64,000 nucleotides of DNA, taken from contig CAIUMD010000098.1 of NCBI GenBank assembly GCA_903900155.1, positions 1 through 64,000 of the forward strand. The letters run 5' to 3'. The position numbers and the translations under genes were made by a program. Below are positions 16,223 to 24,040 of the stretch, piece by piece. The DNA is from an uncultured Caulobacterales bacterium (GTDB taxonomy: Bacteria > Pseudomonadota > Alphaproteobacteria > Caulobacterales > Caulobacteraceae). Position 1 is the stretch's first letter, and every line of letters begins with the position of its first letter. The notes under the pieces were generated by a model. It saw only the letters and a program-made list of their open reading frames with translations. It was not told the DNA's origin and searched no databases.

Positions 16223-17742
16223 TGTTCCGTAAAAACCTGTCATCCCGGCCAAGCGCGTCAGCGCGCCGAGCCGGGACCCCCGCAAGCGCCGACGTCTTCG
16301 GCGGTCCCGGCTCTACGCTTCGCTCCGGCCGGGATGACAATTGGGGTAAGGCGCTCCGTGGTCTCTTGATCGCCGGCGTCTCCCTGACGGCGACCGCCTG
16401 CGCGGTGGGCCCGAACTACAAGGCGCCGGCGACCCCGCCGGCGGCCTTCCAGAACGCCGACCCGGCCGTGTTCACCGCCGCCACCCCGGAAGCCGACTGG
16501 TGGAAGGCCTTCGGCGACCCGGTGCTGGACCAACTGGTCGGCCAGGCCCTGGGCGGCAATCTCGACCTGAAGATCGCCGTCGCCCGCGTCGGCGAGGCCC
16601 GCGCCCTGTTCACCGAACAGAAGCTGGACCTCTTGCCGCACGTCACGGCCAACGGAACCTATACCAAGAGCGACCAGCAGCAGCCTGGTTTCACGACCGG
16701 CCGGGTCGAGAACCAGAGCTACCGGGCCGGCTTCGACGCCGGCTGGGAGATCGACCTGTTCGGCCGCGTCCGTCGCGGCGTCGAGGCGGCGGGGGCGGAA
16801 GCCGGCGCGGCCCAGGCGCAGCTGCGCGACGCCCAGGTCACGGTCGCGGCGGAAGTTGCTCGGAACTACCTCGAGCTGCGCGGCGCCCAGGCCCGCCTGA
16901 AGGTCGCCAACCGCAACCTCGAGACCCAGCGCGAGACCGTGCGCCTGACCAAGGTGCGGTTCGACGCCGGGGCGGGCAGCCCGATCGACGTGGCCTCGGC
17001 CCAGGCGCGCCTCAACGCCACCGAGGCGGCGATCCCGGGCCTGATCACGGCCGAGAAGCGCGCCAACCATCGCCTGGCGGTGCTGACCGGCCAGCGCCCC
17101 GGCGCGCTGGACGCGCTTCTTGTTTCGCGTGATGAGGACGTCCGACCGCTGGTCGCGGCCCTGCCGATCGGCCAGGCCGGCGACCTGCTGCGCCGCCGTC
17201 CGGACGTGCAGGCGGCGGAACGTCGCCTGGCGGCCTCGACGGCTCGGGTGGGGGTGGCCACGGCCGACCTCTTCCCGCGCGTGTCGGTGACCGGCTTCGT
17301 CGGTTTCCTGTCGGGGACCTCGGCGGGCTTTGGCAACAGCGCCAGCCAGGCCTGGTCGGTGGCCCCCAGCGTCAGCTGGCCGGCCCTGGACCTGGGCAGC
17401 GCCCATGCTCGCCTGCGGGCGGCCAAGGCGCGCGACGAGGCGGCCCTGGCCAACTACGACCAGACGGTGCTGCGGGCGCTGGAGGACCTGGAGAACGCCC
17501 TGGTCTCCTACAGCCAGCAGCAGGCCCAGCTGAAGAGCCTGACCGACCAGGCGGCGGCCTCGCGCCGCGCGGCCGAGCTGGCCCGCGTGCAGTACAAGGA
17601 AGGCGGCATCGACTTCCTGGTCCTGCTCGACGCCGAGCGCACCCTGCTGGCGGCCGAGGACGCCCTCACGGTCGCCGAGACCGGCGTCAACACCGACGTG
17701 GTGGCCATCTACAAGGCCTTGGGCGGCGGCTGGAAAGCCTAG
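16222..17742 (+). CDS. nodT: NodT-family outer-membrane efflux lipoprotein with an unusual long N-terminus
   Basis: The outer-membrane channel of the tripartite pump, 506 residues, OprM/NodT family: lipoprotein region LTATACAVGPNYKAP, two outer-membrane-factor repeats (start marked by LDLKIAVARVGEARALF and NLETQRETVRLTKVRF), and the GAGSPIDVASAQARL turn. The ATG at 16222 overlaps the acrB stop and has GGAGG seven bases upstream, so this start is convincing. The first 46 residues before the hydrophobic signal core are unusually long because a 102-base palindromic repeat lies in frame after codon 5. The signal core GLLIAGVSLTATAC still looks functional. A terminator follows the gene. Confidence 0.93.
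   Translation: MFRKNLSSRPSASARRAGTPASADVFGGPGSTLRSGRDDNWGKALRGLLIAGVSLTATACAVGPNYKAPATPPAAFQNADPAVFTAATPEADWWKAFGDPVLDQLVGQALGGNLDLKIAVARVGEARALFTEQKLDLLPHVTANGTYTKSDQQQPGFTTGRVENQSYRAGFDAGWEIDLFGRVRRGVEAAGAEAGAAQAQLRDAQVTVAAEVARNYLELRGAQARLKVANRNLETQRETVRLTKVRFDAGAGSPIDVASAQARLNATEAAIPGLITAEKRANHRLAVLTGQRPGALDALLVSRDEDVRPLVAALPIGQAGDLLRRRPDVQAAERRLAASTARVGVATADLFPRVSVTGFVGFLSGTSAGFGNSASQAWSVAPSVSWPALDLGSAHARLRAAKARDEAALANYDQTVLRALEDLENALVSYSQQQAQLKSLTDQAAASRRAAELARVQYKEGGIDFLVLLDAERTLLAAEDALTVAETGVNTDVVAIYKALGGGWKA
16238..16339 (+). repeat. 102-bp palindromic repeat inserted in frame within nodT
   Basis: Outer arms TGTCATCCCGGCC (16238-16250) and GGCCGGGATGACA (16327-16339) are perfect inverted copies, and inner arms GAGCCGGGACC (16268-16278) and GGTCCCGGCTC (16303-16313) are too. 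The element is 102 bases, exactly 34 codons, and keeps the nodT frame open. It resembles the intergenic palindromes common in alphaproteobacteria but here lies inside a coding region. Confidence 0.85.
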
Positions 17743-17763
17743 GCCCTCTTTCAGGCGTTGATG

Positions 17764-17797
17764 AAACCCGGCCGTTCTCGCGGCCGGGTTTTGTTTT
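17764..17797 (+). terminator. Intrinsic terminator of the acrAB-nodT operon
   Basis: AAACCCGGCCG (17764-17774) and CGGCCGGGTTT (17781-17791) form a perfect 11-bp stem with a 6-base loop, followed by TGTTTTT. It ends 24 bases before the stop of the convergent LytTR gene. Confidence 0.9.
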
Positions 17798-17820
17798 TCG
17801 CCGCCGGACGCGCGAGCCGC

Positions 17821-18690
17821 CTAGTACCAGCCGGCTTCCCGCAGGGCTTTCGAATAGGCGCGGCTGACGGGCGCTTCGACGCCGCCCTTCAGCTGCAGGG
17901 TCGCCCGGCCGTCGCCGCGCTTGGCGCCGTCGACGGCCGCCTTGGCCACCCACCACGAGCGGTGGGTCTGGGCGCCTTCGATGCCTTCCAGCTCGGTCAC
18001 GGCGTCGGACAAGCGCATCAGGATGAGGTCCTGGCCGCGCGAGGTGTGCAGGCGCAGATAATGGTCCTGCGCCTCGACCGCCCACAGCTCGCCGCCGCGC
18101 AGCTTGAGCGGCAGGCGGTCCAGGAACCGGGCCGGCGGCGCGCCGGCGGGCGCGGCGTGGCTCTCCGGCGGGGTGCGCTGGACCAGGAAGTTCAGGCCCG
18201 TCATCGCCACCGTGACGATGAAGACGGGCGGCAGGTAGCCCAGGAACCCGCCCGTCTTCAGCTGACCATGGAAGGTCAGGTCGCTGACCACCCAGACGAC
18301 CAGGGTGAAGGGCAGGGTGACGCCGATGATGGTGAGCGTGGCATAGAGCCAGGGCTTCTCGTCCGCCCGGCCGTCGCCGCCGATCAGATGGCTGACCGTG
18401 GTGCCGACGATCGCGCCGGAAAAGCATAGGCCCGCCCAGTAGGCGGCCCGGATCCCGAACGGCGCGGCGTCGGTGCCGAACGCACCCAGCAGCGCCAGGA
18501 ACACGCCGGCCGCCGCCGACACCGCAAAGCCTCGCAGGCTCTCCCTGGCGGTCACCGCCGTTCGCGAAGCGTGAACGGCGCCGGCCAGCCATTGACGAAA
18601 CGAGGCCGGCGACTGGCGCAACGTCGATTGAGGCACAGGCCCGCCCACTCCACTCAGGTTTTCGACGGCGAGGCGCTTCCGGCCCGCCAC
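17821..18690 (-). CDS. Membrane-bound LytTR-domain transcription regulator
   Basis: A 289-residue protein with about four membrane helices (residues 55-165, e.g. AAAGVFLALLGAFG and IIGVTLPFTLVVWVV) joined to a C-terminal LytTR DNA-binding domain (about 190-285: GELWAVEAQDHYLRLHTSRG, TELEGIEGAQTHRSWWVAK). Such proteins bind DNA while held in the membrane and often pair with a second membrane protein that controls them. The divergent DUF2306 gene is a candidate partner or target. The start is uncertain: the GTG at 18690 leaves 18 bases to the divergent gene; internal GTG codons near 18640 would give a shorter cytoplasmic N-terminus. Signal sensed is unknown. Confidence 0.85.
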   Translation of the reverse strand: MAGRKRLAVENLSGVGGPVPQSTLRQSPASFRQWLAGAVHASRTAVTARESLRGFAVSAAAGVFLALLGAFGTDAAPFGIRAAYWAGLCFSGAIVGTTVSHLIGGDGRADEKPWLYATLTIIGVTLPFTLVVWVVSDLTFHGQLKTGGFLGYLPPVFIVTVAMTGLNFLVQRTPPESHAAPAGAPPARFLDRLPLKLRGGELWAVEAQDHYLRLHTSRGQDLILMRLSDAVTELEGIEGAQTHRSWWVAKAAVDGAKRGDGRATLQLKGGVEAPVSRAYSKALREAGWY

Positions 18691-18708
18691 GAACGGGAGT
18701 GAAGGCAG

Positions 18709-19194
18709 ATGGCGGCGTACGGCAAGTCAATTTCGCAAGCAGCGCTGGGCGCGGGGGCCGCTATCGCCATCGCCGCCGTAGTCTCGCTGAAGCCGCACGC
18801 GCCGAACATTGCCCTCATCGCCGCAGCCCCGACCGTTATCCAGGTGCATCTGGCCGCTGCCCTCACGGCGCTCGTCATCGGCATCGTGCTGATGATGCGG
18901 GTCAAGGGCACGAACCTGCACAGGGCGCTGGGCTGGACCTGGGTGATCGCCATGGGGACCACGGCCGTCAGCTCGCTGTTCATCCGCGGCATGAACCCCG
19001 GCCACTTCAGCTTCATTCATCTGCTGTCGGGCTGGACGATCGTGGCCCTGCCCGGCGCGGTCTACGCCATCCGGCGCGGCAAGGTCGCCGCCCATCGCCG
19101 CGCCATGACGGGCATGTTCGTCGGCGGACTGCTGCTGGCGGGCCTGTTCACCTTCATCCCGGGCCGCCTGATGTGGTCGGTGTTTCTGGGCTGA
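18709..19194 (+). CDS. DUF2306 integral membrane protein
   Basis: A 161-residue membrane protein with four to five hydrophobic segments (AAIAIAAVVSL, AALTALVIGIVLMM, VIAMGTTAVSSLF, LLLAGLFTFIPG) and the conserved HRALGWTWV and HLLSGWTIVALPGAVYAIRRGKV stretches with His residues that mark DUF2306. The biochemical role of the family is not known. It starts 18 bases from the divergent LytTR gene, so the two must share a promoter region, and regulation of this gene by that regulator is likely. Confidence 0.85.
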   Translation: MAAYGKSISQAALGAGAAIAIAAVVSLKPHAPNIALIAAAPTVIQVHLAAALTALVIGIVLMMRVKGTNLHRALGWTWVIAMGTTAVSSLFIRGMNPGHFSFIHLLSGWTIVALPGAVYAIRRGKVAAHRRAMTGMFVGGLLLAGLFTFIPGRLMWSVFLG

Positions 19195-19284
19195 CTTCTG
19201 GGGTTGGGAAAACGCCGGTCTTGCCAGCCACGCCAGGTTGCGCCTATCCGAGGACGGAGCGCAATCACGGCGGACCTTGCTTCC

Positions 19285-20004
19285 ATGACCGCAGCCAAGC
19301 CCGCACCCAAGCCTCAGGCCAAGTCGGTCGCCCGCGCCGGCGGGCGGGGCCGACCGTCCAAGGCCAAGGGCCTGGACCTGAAGGAGACCATCCTCGACGC
19401 GGCCGAGGGCCTGTTCGCGCGGCATGGCTTCCATGGCGTGACCACCCGCCAGGTGGCGGCCGAGGCCGGTGTCGATACGGCGCTGATCCACTACTATTTC
19501 GGAGCCAAGCGCGAGCTGTTCGACGCGGTGTTCCTGCGCCGCGCCGAGATCCTGAACCAGGCCCGCGAGGCGTCGATGAACGCCTATGTCGCGGCGCATG
19601 ATCCGGCCACCATGACCGTCGAAGGCGTGATCGAGGCCTTCATCGAGCCCTTGCTGCGCATCAGTCAGGACGGCGGCGCGGGCTGGAAAAGCTACTTCGC
19701 CCTGGTCGCCCAGGTGAACAACACGCCGGCCTGGGGCGGCGAGACCATGGCCCGGTTCTTCGATCCCGTGGTCCACCAGCTGGTCGAGACCCTGAAGACG
19801 CTGCGTCCCCAGGCCGAGTACCGCGACCTCTACTGGTGCTATCAGTTTCTGACCGGATCGATGATGCTGTCCTTGTCCGAGACCGGACGGATCGACAGCC
19901 TGTCGGAGGGCGAGTGCCACTCCAGCGACCTGGAAGCGGTCCGCCAGCGCCTGTTCTCGTACTGCGCAGCCGGCTTTGAAGCCGTCATCGCCAAGGCGAA
20001 GTGA
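19285..20004 (+). CDS. TetR-family regulator of the adjacent TonB receptor/MFS module
   Basis: A 239-residue TetR protein. After a basic, Ala/Pro-rich N-terminus comes the helix-turn-helix (ILDAAEGLFARHGFHGVTTR followed by QVAAEAGVDTALIHYYFGAK), then a helical ligand domain of the DUF1956-like type (MTVEGVIEAFIEPLLRIS, YWCYQFLTGSMMLSLSETG). Start ATG 19285 gives the usual spacing to the helix-turn-helix; a longer frame from 19204 is possible but less likely. It precedes a TonB receptor and MFS transporter in the same direction, with an intergenic repeat and a perfect palindrome between. Local regulation of the uptake genes is inferred. Confidence 0.85.
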   Translation: MTAAKPAPKPQAKSVARAGGRGRPSKAKGLDLKETILDAAEGLFARHGFHGVTTRQVAAEAGVDTALIHYYFGAKRELFDAVFLRRAEILNQAREASMNAYVAAHDPATMTVEGVIEAFIEPLLRISQDGGAGWKSYFALVAQVNNTPAWGGETMARFFDPVVHQLVETLKTLRPQAEYRDLYWCYQFLTGSMMLSLSETGRIDSLSEGECHSSDLEAVRQRLFSYCAAGFEAVIAKAK

Positions 20005-20007
20005 TCT

Positions 20008-20120
20008 CTCCTCCCCCGTTGGGGGAGGTGGCCCAGAGGGCCGGAGGGGGCAGCTCGGCCTAAGCCGGCGACGCCCCCTCAGTCGCTCCGCGACAGCTCC
20101 CCCGGAAGGGGAGCAGATTC
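20008..20120. repeat. Intergenic palindromic repeat rich in CTCCCC/GGGGAG
   Basis: The element begins with CCTCCCCC GTT GGGGGAGG (20010-20028), continues through GGCCCAGAGGGCC and ends with the inverted pair CTCCCCC GGAA GGGGAG. This is the type of mosaic intergenic repeat that is frequent in Caulobacterales. It lies right after the tetR stop and may end that transcript. Confidence 0.75.
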
Positions 20121-20134
20121 CGTCTACGGTTCAA

Positions 20135-20154
20135 TTTTCATCACTTGATGAAAA
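20135..20154. promoter_or_regulatory. Perfect 20-bp palindrome, candidate TetR operator
   Basis: TTTTCATCA-CT-TGATGAAAA is a perfect 9+9 inverted repeat. It lies between the tetR gene and the TonB receptor, 137 bases upstream of the receptor start, in an AT-rich patch within GC-rich surroundings. That is how an operator of a local TetR would look. It is too AT-rich and lacks the stem strength to be a terminator. Confidence 0.65.
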
Positions 20155-20290
20155 ATAGCTGGCGCTCATCGCCGGTTCGGGTGATGGTGCTGGCAATTCG
20201 CTGTTCGATGAATTGGCGAGGGTCCCGCGCACGCCTCCGCACAAGACGGATCCGGCTCGGGAAGGGCGGAACGCAAGGGAGGGGAAACCC

Positions 20291-22531
20291 ATGACTTCGA
20301 TGTGGAAGGCTGCGCTGCTGGCTGGCGCGGCATGGAGCACGATCGCGGGCGTCGCGGCGGCTCAGGAAGCTCCGGTTGCCGACAATTCGGCCTCGGTCGA
20401 GGAGGTGGTCGTCACCGCCCGTCGTCGCGAGGAAAGCCTCAAGGACGTCCCGGTGGCCGTCTCGGCCTTCTCGGCCGAGAAGCTGGAGCGCACGGGCGGC
20501 ACGGACATCACCGTCCTGTCCCAGACCACCCCGAACATCACGGTGCAGACGGCCCGCGGTTCGAACTCGACCCTGATCAGCTACATCCGCGGCGTGGGCC
20601 AGCAGGATCCGCTGTGGGGCTACGAGCCCGGCGTCGGCCTGTATGTCGACGACGTCTACATCTATCGCCCGCAAGGCGCTGTGCTGGACATTTTCGACGT
20701 CGAGCGCATCGAGGTGTTGCGCGGACCGCAGGGCACCCTCTACGGCCGCAACACCATCGGCGGCGCCATCAAGTACGTGACCAAGAAGCTGGGCGACGAG
20801 GCCGGCGCCAAGATCCGCGGCGCCTATGGCAGCTACAACCAGACCGACCTCTTGGTCTCGGGCCAGACGCCGATCGGCGGCGGCCTGTCCGTGGGCGGCT
20901 CGTACGCCCTCTACAAGCGTGGCGGCTACGGCAAGAACCTGACCACCGGCGCCGAGCACTACAACAAGGACGTCCAGGCCTATCGCCTGAGCGCCGAGTG
21001 GAAGCCGACACAGGACCTGTTCTTCCGCCTGGCCTATGACCACGTCACCGACGCCTCGAACCCGCGTCACGGCCACCGGGAGACCCTGCCGACCGCCGGG
21101 ACCTATCCGATCCTCGGCATCTACGACACCCAGGCCGGCTTGGGCGACAAGAACCGGGTAACGACCAAGGGCGTGTCGCTGACCGGCGAGTACAACGTCA
21201 CCGACGCGCTGACGCTGAAGTCGATCACCGCCAGCCGCAAGGGTCACACTCAGACCCTGATCGACTTCGACGGCACGCCTCTGCCGACGCTGGACGTGCC
21301 GGCCACCTATGACGACAGCTCGTTCTCGCAGGAACTGCAGGCGGTGTATTCGGACGACAATGTCCAGGGCGTCTTTGGCCTTTACTATATGAACAGCCAG
21401 GCCTCGGGCGAGTTCGACACCATCGCCGGCAACCTCGGCGTCTCGATCGCCGACGGCGGCAAGGTCAATACCCAGAGCTTCGCGGCGTTCTTCGACTTCA
21501 GCGCCAACCTGACCGACCGCTTCAAGGTCTCACTGGGCGCTCGCGCCACGCGCGACGCCAAGCGCGCCAACGTGTTCCGCTTCTTTTATCTGGGCGCCAC
21601 GCCGTCGCCGTATCAGGGCGGGACCAACCGTCCGATCCTGCAGGTGCGCACCAACTACAACGCCGAGAAGACCTTCTCGCAGTTCACCCCGCGTATCTCG
21701 GCCTCGTACGAGCTCTCCGACGATCTGACGACCTACGCCTCGTTCTCGAAGGGCTACAAGTCGGGCGGCTGGGATATGCGCGGCGACGCCTTCATCACCC
21801 CGCAGACGGTCAATGGCTACAAGCCGGAAGTCGTGAAGACCTTCGAGGCGGGCCTGAAGGGCTTCGCGCTTGACCGCAAGGTCTCGTTCTCGTCGGCGAT
21901 CTTCCTGTCGAAGTATACGGACCAGCAGGTCACGACCCAGGTCGTGGTGCCCTCGGGCATCGCCAGTTCGGTCGACAACGCCGGCTCTTCGACCCTGTAC
22001 GGCGCGGAGTTCGAGGCCAATGCGCGCTTGAGCCAAAGCCTGTCGGCCAATGTCGCCCTGGGCTACATCCACGCCAAGTACGACACCTTCAGCCGCTTCG
22101 TGCCGGCCGGCGCGCCCAACCCGCTGAACCCGTCGACGACCCTGGCCACCGGCCAGGTGATCAACGTCGCCGACTTGTACGGCTTCCAGAACACGCCGGA
22201 ATGGACGGGCAATGTCAGCCTGACCTGGCGCGGCGACCTGGCCGGCGGTGACCTGGCGATCACCCCGATGGTCAGCTATCGCGACGCCTACCAGCAGTTC
22301 GAGCAGCCGCTGCCGGCCCTGGACCAGAAGGCCTTCACCCTGGTTGACATGACGGCGATCTGGACCGCCCCGGGCGGCCAGTACAAGCTGGCCCTCACCG
22401 GCAAGAACCTGACGAACGAGAAGTACCGCACCGGCGGCTACAACTTCGCCGGGGCCACCTACAACAACTCGGTGATCGGCTTCTACGGCCCGCCGCGCAC
22501 CGTGGCCGCCAGTGTCGAGGTGGCGTTCTAA
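20291..22531 (+). CDS. TonB-dependent outer-membrane receptor
   Basis: A 746-residue receptor for energised uptake across the outer membrane. It has a signal peptide (ALLAGAAWSTIAGVAAAQE), a TonB box-like start of the mature part (SVEEVVVTARRREESL), the plug (IEVLRGPQGTLYGRNTIGGAI, about residues 135-155) and a 22-strand barrel ending AASVEVAF with the terminal Phe. The start at 20291 has AGGGAGGGG upstream. The sequence type (RREESLKDVPVAVSAF) is the large sphingomonad/caulobacter receptor class that often takes up aromatic or terpenoid compounds rather than iron, but the substrate cannot be inferred here. It sits with a TetR and an MFS permease that could carry the same substrate across the inner membrane. 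Confidence 0.95.
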   Translation: MTSMWKAALLAGAAWSTIAGVAAAQEAPVADNSASVEEVVVTARRREESLKDVPVAVSAFSAEKLERTGGTDITVLSQTTPNITVQTARGSNSTLISYIRGVGQQDPLWGYEPGVGLYVDDVYIYRPQGAVLDIFDVERIEVLRGPQGTLYGRNTIGGAIKYVTKKLGDEAGAKIRGAYGSYNQTDLLVSGQTPIGGGLSVGGSYALYKRGGYGKNLTTGAEHYNKDVQAYRLSAEWKPTQDLFFRLAYDHVTDASNPRHGHRETLPTAGTYPILGIYDTQAGLGDKNRVTTKGVSLTGEYNVTDALTLKSITASRKGHTQTLIDFDGTPLPTLDVPATYDDSSFSQELQAVYSDDNVQGVFGLYYMNSQASGEFDTIAGNLGVSIADGGKVNTQSFAAFFDFSANLTDRFKVSLGARATRDAKRANVFRFFYLGATPSPYQGGTNRPILQVRTNYNAEKTFSQFTPRISASYELSDDLTTYASFSKGYKSGGWDMRGDAFITPQTVNGYKPEVVKTFEAGLKGFALDRKVSFSSAIFLSKYTDQQVTTQVVVPSGIASSVDNAGSSTLYGAEFEANARLSQSLSANVALGYIHAKYDTFSRFVPAGAPNPLNPSTTLATGQVINVADLYGFQNTPEWTGNVSLTWRGDLAGGDLAITPMVSYRDAYQQFEQPLPALDQKAFTLVDMTAIWTAPGGQYKLALTGKNLTNEKYRTGGYNFAGATYNNSVIGFYGPPRTVAASVEVAF

Positions 22532-22551
22532 ATAATCTAGGCGAACGTCTA

Positions 22552-22588
22552 GGGCGGGGCTTGCTGCAACAGGCCTCGCCCTTTCTTT
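22552..22588 (+). terminator. Intrinsic terminator after the TonB receptor gene
   Basis: GGGCGGGGC (22552-22560) pairs with GGCCTCGCCC (22572-22581) with one mismatch and is followed by TTTCTTT. It lies between the receptor and MFS genes, so the MFS gene would need read-through or its own promoter. Confidence 0.7.
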
Positions 22589-22617
22589 ATGTAGGCAGTC
22601 GCGTAACGGGGGCAGGC

Positions 22618-23895
22618 ATGAGCGAACAACGGACTGAAGCGCCGAAGGCGGCGGGCTACCGCTACGTGGTCCTGGCCATGCTGATCCTGGCCTACACCTT
22701 CAATTTCCTGGACCGGCAGATCCTCGGCATCCTCAAGGAGCCGATCAAGAACGAGCTGCGCCTGACAGACACCCAGCTGGGCCTGATGGGCGGGCTGGCG
22801 TTCGCGGCGCTGTACACGACCCTGGGCGTGCCGATCGCCTGGCTGGCCGACCGCTTCAGCCGCACCTGGATCATGACCGCCGCCCTGACCGTGTGGAGCG
22901 GCTTCACCGTCGCCTGCGGTTTCGCCGGCGGGTTCTGGTCGCTGTTCCTGTTCCGCATGGGCGTGGGCGTCGGCGAGGCCGGCGGCGTGCCGCCCGCCTA
23001 TTCACTGATCTCGGACTATTTCCCTAAGAGCCACCGGGCCCGCGCCCTGGCGGCCTATTCGTTCGGCATCCCCCTGGGCTCGGCCTTGGGCGTGCTGTTC
23101 GGCGGTCTGATCGCGGCCTATATCGACTGGCGCATGGCCTTCATCGCCGTCGGCGCGGCCGGCGTGCTGCTGGCGCCGCTGTTCAAGCTGGTCGTGAAGG
23201 ATCCGCCGCGCGGCGCTTTCGACGGCGTCGCCGCCGGTGCTGTAAAGCCGCCGGCTTTCGGCGCCGTGCTGAAGACCGTGCTGCCCAAGCCGTCGTTCTG
23301 GCTGCTGGCCTTCGGCGCGGCCTGCTCATCGGTCTGCGGCTATGGCGTGGCCTTCTGGCTGCCGTCGTTCTTCATCCGCAGCCTGCACCTGACCCTGGTC
23401 GAGACCTCGATCTACTACAGCGCCATCGCCTTCTTCGGCGGGGTGGCCGGCATCTGGCTGGGCGGCTGGCTGGGCGACCGGTTCGGCGGCAAGTCGAAGG
23501 GCGCCTACGCCCTGGCCCCGGCCATCTGTTTCCTGATCGCCCTGCCGTGCTTCTTCGCGGCCATGAACGCCAAGGCCCTGCCGGTGGCCTTCGTGCTGTT
23601 CCTGATCCCGACGGGGCTGAACCTGGCCTGGCTGGGCCCGGTGGTCACCGCCGTCCAGCACCTGGCCCCGGCCGCCATGCGCAGCACCACCTCGGCCCTG
23701 TTCCTGCTGATCAACAACCTGCTGGGCATCGCGGTCGGCTACTGGTTCTTCGGCTTCGTCTCCGACCTCTTGGCGCCCACCCACGGCGCGGAGTCGATGC
23801 GCTACGCCATCTATTGGGGCCTGTGCTTCTACATCGGCGCGGCGGCGCTGCTGATCCTGGCTTCGCGCCGTCTCAACCGGGATTGGGTCGACTGA
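22618..23895 (+). CDS. MFS transporter (Spns/ACS-like)
   Basis: A 425-residue major facilitator with 12 predicted helices. The motif A loop is LADRFSRTWI (about residues 77-86), and the N-terminal helix reads YTFNFLDRQILGILKEPI, typical of the spinster-like and anion:cation symporter groups common in Caulobacter. The central loop is VVKDPPRGAF. Start ATG 22618 was preferred over an upstream frame running through the terminator. It follows the TonB receptor and probably moves the same compound or a product of it over the inner membrane. Substrate unknown. Confidence 0.9.
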   Translation: MSEQRTEAPKAAGYRYVVLAMLILAYTFNFLDRQILGILKEPIKNELRLTDTQLGLMGGLAFAALYTTLGVPIAWLADRFSRTWIMTAALTVWSGFTVACGFAGGFWSLFLFRMGVGVGEAGGVPPAYSLISDYFPKSHRARALAAYSFGIPLGSALGVLFGGLIAAYIDWRMAFIAVGAAGVLLAPLFKLVVKDPPRGAFDGVAAGAVKPPAFGAVLKTVLPKPSFWLLAFGAACSSVCGYGVAFWLPSFFIRSLHLTLVETSIYYSAIAFFGGVAGIWLGGWLGDRFGGKSKGAYALAPAICFLIALPCFFAAMNAKALPVAFVLFLIPTGLNLAWLGPVVTAVQHLAPAAMRSTTSALFLLINNLLGIAVGYWFFGFVSDLLAPTHGAESMRYAIYWGLCFYIGAAALLILASRRLNRDWVD

Positions 23896-23904
23896 GCGTG
23901 GCAG

Positions 23905-23948
23905 CCGAAAGTGTGAGCGGTTTCGGCGCCCGCCACGCGATCAACTAG
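23905..23948 (+). repeat. Small palindromic repeat (GAAAGTGTRAGCGGTTTC type), copy 1
   Basis: The core CCGAAA...TTTCGG (23905-23910 and 23921-23926) closes a loop GTGTGAGCGG, followed after a gap by ACGCG and CTAG. A second copy at 48943-48985 has the same loop but the closing base pair changed from C-G to G-C, so pairing is kept. Confidence 0.75.
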
Positions 23949-24040
23949 AAAGACGGGCGACGGAAGGTCGCAGGGTTTCAACGGCCACGGTTCGGTCAAT
24001 TTCGGGTATCAAAGGGCGCGCAGAACGCGAGCGCCGACAC

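Noticed and set aside
12884-16285. A very long open frame (about 1130 codons) on the minus strand opposite acrB
   Set aside because: It is the antisense shadow of acrB in GC-rich DNA: low-complexity Arg/Gly/His/Gln-rich translation, no domain, and full overlap with a certain gene. The same holds for the long antisense frames at 29956-34305, 52290-57551, 25367-27430 and the Ser/Arg/Ala-rich plus-strand frames at 262-1704 and 1530-2753 opposite smc.
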